Below, piece after piece: positions 28,116 to 36,800 of a DNA stretch of 64,000 nucleotides. How positions within the stretch are numbered: position 1 is the first letter of the stretch; each line of letters opens with the position of its first letter. The translations under genes and the position numbers were made by a program. The DNA comes from JAAURB01 sp049647265 (GTDB lineage: Bacteria > Cyanobacteriota > Cyanobacteriia > Cyanobacteriales > Microcoleaceae): assembly GCA_049647265.1 (NCBI GenBank), contig JBARXJ010000058.1, positions 1 to 64,000 of the forward strand, written 5' to 3'. The notes beneath the pieces are model-generated. The model did not search any database, was not told the DNA's origin, and saw only the letters and a program-made list of their open reading frames with translations.

Positions 28116-31040
28116 ATGTTGTATCAGTGGTCAAACGTGGCTAATTCTCACCCGATTTTTATTTTAGTTGATGGTCATTCCTTAGCTTTCCGATCCTACT
28201 ATGGTCTGAGATTACAAACTTCTACCGGAATTCCCACCAGCGTTTGTTATGGCTTTCTCAAGTCTCTGCTGGATGTGATGGCAACGTATCAGCCACAATA
28301 TATCGCCGTTGCATTTGATCGGGCTGAACCCACGTTTCGACATCAAGCCGATGAAAGCTACAAAGCAGATCGAGCCGAGACACCAGAAGATTTTATCATT
28401 GATGTAGAGAATTTAAAAGAGTTATTGGCAGCATTTCAAATTCCTGTTGTCACTTATGCCGGATATGAAGCGGATGATATTTTAGGGACTTTAGCCAGAC
28501 GAGGCAGTGAAGCGGGATATGGAGTTAAAATTCTCTCGGGAGATCAAGATTTATTTCAACTGATCGATAAAGAAAAAAATATCAATGTACTGCATTTAAG
28601 TTATGGAAAAGGAAGTACACCAATCGAATTTTATGCAGAAGAAGTATATGAAAAACTGCAAATTTATCCCGAACAAGTAATTGATTATAAAGCACTTTGT
28701 GGAGACAAATCAGATAATATTCCAGGCGTTCGAGGTATTGGCGCAAAAACCGCTGCTAAACTGTTAAATGATTATGGTTCTCTTGAGAAGATTTATCAAT
28801 CCATTGAAGAAATTAAAGGCGCAACTCAGAAGAAACTAAAAGCAGAAAAAGAAGCCGCTTATCATTCTCAGCATTTAGCCAGAATTATTCAAGATATTGA
28901 TTTAGATATTAGTTTAGATGCTTGTCAAATTAAAACCCTTGAAACCTATCGTATTATTCCCTTACTTAAAAAATTAGAATTCACCTCTTTTATTATTCAA
29001 GTTCATAAAATCCAGCAGCAATTTGAAAGCTTAGCTGGAACTGAAACGGAATTGATTTCAACTACAGCAACAGATGAAATCCAGGAAACAGATGACGAGA
29101 TTAATCCGGAAAATGATGAGTCTCTGTGGTTTTTTAGTCCGGAAGAAACCAAGCTTGCGTTAGAATCAAAAGCGCAAAAATGGATTCAGCCTCAAATTAT
29201 TCAAACTCAAAAACAACTCTCTCAATTAGTTGAAACCCTGACACAATATACCGATGCAAAATCTCCGGTGGCTTGGGATACAGAAACCACAGATTTAGAT
29301 CCTTATAAGGCGGAATTAGTCGGAATTGGTTGTTGTTGGGGGAGTGAAAAAACGGATGTTGCTTATATTCCAATAGGTCATTCTAAGGGAGACAACTTAG
29401 AGTTAAAATCTGTTATAGAATCTCTGCAACCGATCTTAGAAAGTACTACTTATCCGAAAGCATTACAAAACGCAAAATTTGATCGGTTAGTGTTAAAAGT
29501 TCAGGGAATTAATCTAGCTGGGGTAGTATTTGACTCCATGATAGCTAGCTATATTTTAGCCCCTGAAGACAGCCATAGCTTAAGTTCACTATCATTTAAA
29601 TATTTAGAAGGTGGAATTGTTTCTCAAAGCTACGAAGAGTTAGTTCCGAAAGGCAAAACTATCGCCGATATTGCTATTAAAGAGGTAGCTGAATATTGTG
29701 GGATGGATGTTTATACAACGTTTTTACTCGTACCTAAACTCAGAGAAGAATTACAGAATACCCCGCAACTCTTAACATTATTAGAAACTGTTGAACAGCC
29801 ATTAGAACCTGTATTAGCTGAGATGGAATATACAGGAATTCGGATTGATACAGACTATTTAAACCAACTCTCTCAGCAGATAGAAAAGCAGTTATTAGAA
29901 ATCGAAAAACAAGCTTATGAACAAGCGGGGAAAGAGTTTAATTTAGCTTCTCCTAAACAAATGAGTCAGCTTTTGTTTGACACTTTAGAATTAGATATTA
30001 AGAAAAGCCGTAAAACCAAAACAGGATATTCAACAGATGCTAGAGTATTAGAACGATTAAAAGGCGACCATCCCATTATCGATAGTATTTTACAACATCG
30101 TACTTTAGCCAAATTAAAGTCTACTTATGTTGATGCGTTACCCGAATTAGTCAATCCAAAAACTCAGCGTATTCATACTGATTTTAATCAAACTGTGACA
30201 ATGACGGGGCGCTTATCTTCCTCGAACCCCAACTTACAAAATATTCCCATTCGTACAGAGTTTTCTCGGCAAATTCGTCAAGCTTTTATTCCACAACAAG
30301 GCTGGAAATTAATTGCGGCTGACTACTCTCAAATTGAACTGCGAATATTAGCTCATTTAAGCCAAGAACCGATTTTAATTGAAGCCTATCAAAATGCTCA
30401 AGATATTCATCGCTTAACCGCTCAATTCTTATTTGAAAAAGAAGATGTAACGTCAGATGAAAGAAGACTAGCGAAAACTATTAATTTTGGTGTAATTTAT
30501 GGCATGGGCGCACAACGTTTTGCCCGTGAAGCTAAATTTAAAGTCATGGAAGGGAAAGAATTTATTGAACGATTTAACCAACGTTATCCTAAAATCTTTG
30601 AATATTTAGAAAATCAGAAAAGAAAAGCAATTGCCCAAGGATATGTAGAAACGATTTTAGGAAGACGGCGTTATTTTGATTTTTCGGGCGGCAGTTTACG
30701 AGAGTTAAAAGGGCTACCTTGGGAAGAGATTGATTTAGATGAATTAAAACGAATGAATCAAAATGATGCTCAATTATTACGGGCAGCAGCCAATGCACCG
30801 ATACAAGGCTCGAGTGCGGATATTATTAAAATTGCTATGGTCAAAATTGATCAGATGTTAAAAGATTATCAAGCTCGTTTACTGCTGCAAGTTCATGATG
30901 AATTAGTCTTAGAAGTTCCTCCGGAAGAAGAGGAAGAATTACAAGATAAAATTAAGCTAATCATGGAAAATGCGATTAATTTAACCGTGCCATTAGTGAT
31001 CGATATTCATGGGGGGAATAACTGGATGGAGGCGAAGTAG
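28116..31040 (+). CDS. polA: DNA polymerase I with 5'-3' and 3'-5' exonuclease domains
   Basis: Repair and Okazaki-fragment polymerase. The 5' nuclease domain begins at once (FILVDGHSLAFRSYYGL). The 3'-5' exonuclease domain follows near residue 375 with proofreading residues kept (WDTETTDLD: D388, E390; NAKFDR; EYCGMDV). The family-A polymerase domain (NPNLQNIPIRTEF, ADYSQIELRILAH, RRLAKTINFGVIYGMG, LQVHDELVLEVP) completes it. I chose the ATG at 28116 (974 residues) because homology starts right after it. The frame stays open upstream to a TTG at 27987 with an ATG at 28011, but that extension looks like nothing known. A TACAAT hexamer at 28101 could be a -10 box. Confidence 0.93.
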   Translation: MLYQWSNVANSHPIFILVDGHSLAFRSYYGLRLQTSTGIPTSVCYGFLKSLLDVMATYQPQYIAVAFDRAEPTFRHQADESYKADRAETPEDFIIDVENLKELLAAFQIPVVTYAGYEADDILGTLARRGSEAGYGVKILSGDQDLFQLIDKEKNINVLHLSYGKGSTPIEFYAEEVYEKLQIYPEQVIDYKALCGDKSDNIPGVRGIGAKTAAKLLNDYGSLEKIYQSIEEIKGATQKKLKAEKEAAYHSQHLARIIQDIDLDISLDACQIKTLETYRIIPLLKKLEFTSFIIQVHKIQQQFESLAGTETELISTTATDEIQETDDEINPENDESLWFFSPEETKLALESKAQKWIQPQIIQTQKQLSQLVETLTQYTDAKSPVAWDTETTDLDPYKAELVGIGCCWGSEKTDVAYIPIGHSKGDNLELKSVIESLQPILESTTYPKALQNAKFDRLVLKVQGINLAGVVFDSMIASYILAPEDSHSLSSLSFKYLEGGIVSQSYEELVPKGKTIADIAIKEVAEYCGMDVYTTFLLVPKLREELQNTPQLLTLLETVEQPLEPVLAEMEYTGIRIDTDYLNQLSQQIEKQLLEIEKQAYEQAGKEFNLASPKQMSQLLFDTLELDIKKSRKTKTGYSTDARVLERLKGDHPIIDSILQHRTLAKLKSTYVDALPELVNPKTQRIHTDFNQTVTMTGRLSSSNPNLQNIPIRTEFSRQIRQAFIPQQGWKLIAADYSQIELRILAHLSQEPILIEAYQNAQDIHRLTAQFLFEKEDVTSDERRLAKTINFGVIYGMGAQRFAREAKFKVMEGKEFIERFNQRYPKIFEYLENQKRKAIAQGYVETILGRRRYFDFSGGSLRELKGLPWEEIDLDELKRMNQNDAQLLRAAANAPIQGSSADIIKIAMVKIDQMLKDYQARLLLQVHDELVLEVPPEEEEELQDKIKLIMENAINLTVPLVIDIHGGNNWMEAK

Positions 31041-31130
31041 AGAAGTCATGGGTTGTTAGTTACTTGATTCTTTGTCAATATCTATAGCTAGTAACACTGA
31101 TGAATTAAGAATTGACAGAATCACTAACCA

Positions 31131-32162
31131 TCATTCACTGATGACTTGCTCAGAATTGATCATTTCGGTTAATATATCGCTGGGCGGATGGTCATAGGGC
31201 CAAGCAAACGCATGGCGAAATGCTGCCGCTTGACAGGCTTTTAACTGACGAAAATCAATAATATCTTGAGTGAGTAAGTTCTCATATTCAAACGGTAAAC
31301 GAACATTATGCAACCCCGCGTTATCGGTACAAATAGCAATATCGACTCCCGCCTCGAAACACCGTTCAAATACGACTTTAAGGGGATTCATACTGTCTAA
31401 GGTTCCCGTCTTAATATAGGTAGTCGGACAGACTTCTAAACACTGATTTCGTTGTGCTAATTCCGGTAGTAATTCAGGATATCGTAGGGGAATTTGAATT
31501 CCATGACCAATTCGCATTAAATACGGTAACAATTCGGGATAACACCCTTCCGGGGTTTCATAAAGATGTCCTGTGGTTTTTAAGCCTTGCGATCGCGCCA
31601 ACTGATATAATTGAATAAACTCATCTAAACGTTCTGCGTAGTGAGAATCTCCCCCCGCTACATCGATTCCGCAGACATATTCTGGCATTTTAACCGCTAA
31701 ATCAACGATGGCCCGATTCACTTCAAAAGGTAAGCGGGAATGCATACATAAAATTTGCCGGGTAATAATGGGGCAATCACTTCTAAGGCTGGTTTGTCCG
31801 ACTAACCGAACAATCTGATTCATTAATTCAATTCTTTCGGATTGACTTAAATGTTGAGGTGTACGTAAATAGGGTGTGTAGCGCAATTCTAAATAGGCTA
31901 AATTCTCAAACGTATAAGCCCCCCGCATTAGTCGATAAATAAAATAAGGTAAAGTCTCCTGAGTTTGGACGTGCTCTACCATCGTATGCAACTCTAAATA
32001 TTCATCTAGGGTGTTACGGGGTTTGGTATAAAAAGCCTCAAATTCTTCATATTTTGGATACTTGCGAGCCATTTCCGGGTGGCGGCGTTGAAAATAGCGC
32101 CAGAGAACCCGGGGGACTACAGACCCACCTAAGTGACGATGAAGTTCAGCGTGTAAAGCCAT
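31131..32162 (-). CDS. Adenosine-deaminase-like amidohydrolase, substrate uncertain
   Basis: A metal-dependent TIM-barrel deaminase of the ADA family, 343 residues. Metal ligands are in place: HRH at residues 8-10, H in the TTGHLYE motif (which also keeps the HxxE catalytic glutamate), IGHGI and the aspartate in CTDNAG. Two substrate-contacting positions differ from classic adenosine deaminase: HLDGS reads HLGGS, and the TDD pair reads TDN. Family knowledge says those residues touch the ribose and base, so the substrate may not be adenosine. It converges with polA and has an 800-base empty region behind its start. Confidence 0.85.
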   Translation of the reverse strand: MALHAELHRHLGGSVVPRVLWRYFQRRHPEMARKYPKYEEFEAFYTKPRNTLDEYLELHTMVEHVQTQETLPYFIYRLMRGAYTFENLAYLELRYTPYLRTPQHLSQSERIELMNQIVRLVGQTSLRSDCPIITRQILCMHSRLPFEVNRAIVDLAVKMPEYVCGIDVAGGDSHYAERLDEFIQLYQLARSQGLKTTGHLYETPEGCYPELLPYLMRIGHGIQIPLRYPELLPELAQRNQCLEVCPTTYIKTGTLDSMNPLKVVFERCFEAGVDIAICTDNAGLHNVRLPFEYENLLTQDIIDFRQLKACQAAAFRHAFAWPYDHPPSDILTEMINSEQVISE

Positions 32163-32962
32163 AAAGCAGATTACCTAAGTGAGTTTGACAGGAGTAATAT
32201 TACCCTCAATTCTTGTTGTCGAGATATCGCCAGCACAGTTAGTGCTACTTGTACATCTATCTTAGGGGCAATTTAGCAACTCAATCATATGGACAACCTC
32301 AGATATTTAAGCTCGTCGTCGTCAATATATTTTTACAGATATTATCCTGTAACGAGAGCATTGCGAGAGAATACCATATTATATTGTTCGTCTATTTCAC
32401 TTCACTGAGCCACTCGTGGTAAATAGCTATCCGTTACAAGGCTTTTTGTATCTATTGATACATAGAATATCAAGCTTTTATAAACATCTGGTACAAAACT
32501 TCTGATATTACTTAAAGTTTTCGTAAAAACTAGGTGGATTTCTCGAATAGCACTTGATCTTTATATCACTTCAGATACAATCTTCTTTAAAGCCACGTGA
32601 TAATTATTGGCAGTGCTCCACGATTATCACTACAAGCTCAAGAAGCAGCATCTTGCTGCAATATCCATTACTATTGCTAGATTATTGAGTGTTTTATCTC
32701 AAAGTACTTAGTTAACCTAGCAAAAGCTTCAAAAAAAAGCGGTTTCTGCGGATACTCTTGACAAGTAAATAATAAAGCACTACAGTATAACATAAGCTCA
32801 GGAAAAAAGCATCGAGATTTACACAAATCTTAATAACAGAGAGACAAAAAGAAAGGGGTTAACCCTATCAAATCGAAGCCATTTGTTTGTCTGTAGCATA
32901 TTTACCCTGAGTTTAGATTGCATGCATTGGTTAATGTTCATCCTTAGTAGTTAGGCACTATC
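32163..32962. other. 800-bp AT-rich gap between the amidohydrolase and the RTX gene
   Basis: No gene seen. The distal part holds a good promoter (listed separately), implying a leader of about 170 bases for the RTX gene. The rest is AT-rich with no repeats I can name. Confidence 0.5.
32758..32786 (+). promoter_or_regulatory. Candidate sigma-70 promoter of the RTX gene
   Basis: TTGACA (32758-32763) and TACAGT (32781-32786) are separated by exactly 17 bases, about 175 bases before the ATG of the RTX-repeat gene. Confidence 0.5.
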
Positions 32963-33604
32963 ATGTCAACAATTCTTATTCCCAATCCGGATACTCCTTT
33001 TTTCCAAGCAGATAACCCAGATGCCACTGATGGTGGTCAAATTATTAGTGCTAACTTCGCAGAAGATACTGACGATGGATACCTCGGTTCGGAGGGTAGC
33101 GACCTAATTTTTACCTTAGGTGGTGATGATGCTGTCCTAGCAGGTACTGGTGATGACCAAGTGACTGCCGGAGCTGGCGATGATGCAGTCGGCGGTGGCT
33201 TAGGTAACGATTCACTTGCTCTTGGTGCAGGAAATGACCTAGGTGTGGGTGGTTTAGGTGATGATGTCATCGACGGTGGTAGCGGTGATGACCGACTCTA
33301 CGGCGGCTTTGGTGATGATATCGTCATCGGTGGCAGTGGTGATGACACCCTCGTTGGTGGTAAAGGCGATGACACCCTTGATGGTGGTGACGGTGCTGAT
33401 GAGTTCGTCATTGGTCCTGATTTCGGTGTTGATACCATTATTGGCTTCACTCCTGGCGAGGATCAGATTCATATCCAAGGCGTTGAGTCAGATGCAACAA
33501 TTGAATATGATGCTGGAACTGGTTCTTTAAGTATCGATGGTGAGGAAATCGCAATCCTAGAGACTGGATTAGATGTGGATGAGGATGATTTCACATTCCT
33601 ATAA
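32963..33604 (+). CDS. RTX-repeat calcium-binding protein
   Basis: A 213-residue, very acidic protein built around about ten glycine-aspartate nonapeptides (GGxGDDxLxGG pattern, residues about 45-140) that fold into a calcium-binding parallel beta roll. The C-terminus (VDTIIGFTPGEDQIHI, ending DEDDFTFL) resembles the terminal region of bacterial RTX proteins, which carry an uncleaved type I secretion signal. Export to the surface is likely, though no type I exporter is in the window. It directly precedes the TPR-glycosyltransferase gene on the same strand, so it may be a surface protein tied to that cluster; that link is only inferred from position. Confidence 0.85.
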   Translation: MSTILIPNPDTPFFQADNPDATDGGQIISANFAEDTDDGYLGSEGSDLIFTLGGDDAVLAGTGDDQVTAGAGDDAVGGGLGNDSLALGAGNDLGVGGLGDDVIDGGSGDDRLYGGFGDDIVIGGSGDDTLVGGKGDDTLDGGDGADEFVIGPDFGVDTIIGFTPGEDQIHIQGVESDATIEYDAGTGSLSIDGEEIAILETGLDVDEDDFTFL

Positions 33605-33808
33605 AATGTTAACCTTGCATTAGCTTTTACACGCAGTTGAAAATCAGTGTGATCAATTCGCAATATTAGGGGCGCAGCGCAACAATTAATTGTTGAATGT
33701 TCGGGAAGTGTCTATTCCGACCGTTGCGTCCTTATTAATGTGAATAAGAGGGAAGAAGGGAATGGTTGAAAGAATACGAAACATCAAACTAAGCCAGAAA
33801 GGTTAACT

Positions 33809-36800
33809 ATGGTGAATCTAGAAAACCCTCGTCCCCGAAAATCTGCAACTGATTTAGCTTCATCGGCTTTATCTTATCAACGTCAAAAAAAGTGGCAACA
33901 AGCTGCTTATTATTATCAACAAGCTTTACTCCTCAAACCGGACTGGCCAGAGGTTCATTATCGTCTGGGTATTGTCCTAGAAAAACAAGATCATTTTACT
34001 ACAGCCATTGAGTGTTATCGTCGGGCGATCGCGCTGAAGCCAGATTATGCTCAAGCTTACTCCTATTTAGGAATTTTATTACAAAAACAAGGGCAATTGC
34101 AAGAAGCAATTGAATCTTATCAGCAAGCGATTAAACTCAACCCCACAGAAGCGAATCTCTACAGTAATTTATGTTTTACCCTAACTCAACAGGGAAATTT
34201 TGATCGGGCGGTAGAATTATTAGAAGATGCGATTCAACGGTTTCCTAAAAATGCAGTCCTTTATAATAATTTAGCTTATGCTTTATTTACGCAAGGAAAG
34301 TTAGACCGAGCGATTGATTATTATTTACAAGCTGTTCAACTAGACGGCGATTTAATTGATGCCAAAGTTAACTTAGGAACTGCTTTTCAACGACAAGGAT
34401 TACATACCGTTGCCATTCGCTATTTTCAGCAAGTTTTAGAACAAAAACCGGATGCAATTTCTGTTCGCAGTCGTTATGGATGGTCATTACTCGAACAAAA
34501 TCAAATCCCTGAAGCGCTGCAACAATTCCGCAAAGTTATTGCCCAACAACCACAATTTGTAGAAGCTTATATTCAGTGGCTAGATGTCATTGAAGATACG
34601 GATGAATTGAACCGTTCTCGCATTGCTTGTGGTCGGTTTTTACAAGCGTTATTAAAAGATATTAATCATCCTCAGGTTTATCAAAACTTAGCTCAAACCT
34701 ACTTTCATTTAGGCAATGCGTTAATCGAATATCGCAATTATGCCCAAGCAGAAGCCTATTATCAAAAAGCAATTAAAATTAAACCCCATTGGTTACAACC
34801 CTATTTACAATTAGGATACTGTTTTGCCAAGCAAGCCCAACTGAGTGCTGCCATTACAACTTACCGTCAAGGACTAGAAATTAAACCCGATTCAGAAGAA
34901 CTCAAACAGGCGTTAAAAACTACCATTCAACAACAACAGCAACTGAAAGAAAAAGCCGGAAAAATTACCTTAAATTCTATACAATTACCCGCAGATGCCC
35001 CGATTACGAATTCTAATTTACCCCCATGCGCGGGGTTAGAATGTCAGCCTTGTTTAAATCGATTATTTGGAGAGTTTGAACCGATTCATTTAGGGGAAGG
35101 AATTTATCGCTGTTCACAACAACCACCCTATTTAAATGATAATCCGCCTGATGAAGTGGCAGTGATTCCTCAAGGAAAAACTTGGATTGCACCGAGAAAA
35201 AACTGGTGGAATGTTTGTAATGCCATTGCAACGATTCACCCCAATAATCAACTCGATATCAATTTATCTCGATTTTATCCGGCTCCTTTACCCAACTGTC
35301 AAAACCCAGATTATAGTCAACATCAAGTCTTTTTCTTAGATGAATTTCCCCCTTTAGAATATTTAAAAGGGAAAACAGCCGTGTTATCGAGTCTGTCAGG
35401 AAATGTTTATTTTCATTGGATGGTGGATGTTTTACCTCGGCTAGAAATCCTTAAACAACAAGGAATTAATTTAGCCGAAATTGATCAATTTGTAGTCAAT
35501 AGTATTCAGCGTCCTTTCCAACGAGAAACTCTAGAAAAGTTAGGAATTCCGCTTGATAAAATTATTGAAAGTGATGTTAATTCTCACCTGCAAGCTGAAG
35601 AATTGATTGTTCCGGCTTATGCTGCTTCTGTGGGATGGGTTTCTCCTTGGATTATTAACTTTCATCGGCAACTGTTTGCAGCAGCTATTTCTGCGCCCGA
35701 GGGTGATTATCCAGAACGAATTTATATCACTCGTAAAAAAGCTCAATATCGCCGGATTTTCAATGAGCCAGAGGTGATTGAATATTTAACTCAACAGGGC
35801 TTTGAAACCATTGTCCTTGAAACGATTTCAGTTGAACAGCAAGCCGCCTTATTTGCCCACGCTAAAGTGATTGTTGCTCCCCATGGTGCGGGGTTAACGA
35901 ACCTGATGTTCTGTCAGCCCAAGACTCAGGTGATTGAATTAATTTCTCCCCATTATCTGCGGTTTTATTACTGGACTATTGCCTTACAGTTGGATTTAGA
36001 TTTTTACTATATTTTGGGGGAACGGTTTAACTGCTCTACGTTGCGGAGTTTGATGTATCAAAACCCGTTAACAGAAGATATTTTTATCTCGATGACAGCC
36101 TTGAAAACTGCCTTGCAAATGTTAGGGGTGTCTGATAATATTAAGACATCATTAAATTATCCTAATCCCGATCTCACCCCTAAGCACTCCCAACATCAAG
36201 CTATGGTTCACGCATCCTTAGACGTTCCAACAATGACAGATGCAGCATTTAGCAGCCAGGCTAAAGCCTATCTGAAACAAGGTGATACTGAATCGACTTA
36301 CAAACTGTGTGTAGAAGCCTTACAGAAACAGCCTGAATTTGCCCCGGCTTATAAGTTTTTGGGGGATATTTATCGTTTAAAAAAACAGTGGGAAGAATCA
36401 AGGAAAAGCTATAGTAGAGCGATTCGATTACAACCGGATTATGCAGAAGCCCATACGAATTTAGGCAGCTTATATGCTGTTCAAAAGCAGTGGCAAAAAG
36501 CTATTTTTTGTTATCAAAATGGTATCGCCTATCAACCCGAGTCGGCAGAGATTTATCGCAACTTAGCTCGGGTTTGGGAAAAAGTCGATCAACCCATCGA
36601 AGCAGCAGATTGTTGGTATGAAGTGTATCGGTTAGAACCAGAAAGTGTCAGTGCGGTAGATCATAGTAAACTCGGTGAAAAACTACTGCAACGAGGTCAA
36701 ATTACGAAAGCCGTTTTCTGTTTTCAACAAGCTCTACAACAGGATGAAACCTTAGAAGAAGCAAAAATAGGATTACAGCAAGCTCAACAACGGCGACAAC

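Noticed and set aside
33130..33400. Tandem DNA repeat in the RTX gene as a possible mobile or CRISPR-like repeat
   Set aside because: The periodicity is explained by the nine-residue calcium-binding repeats of the protein.
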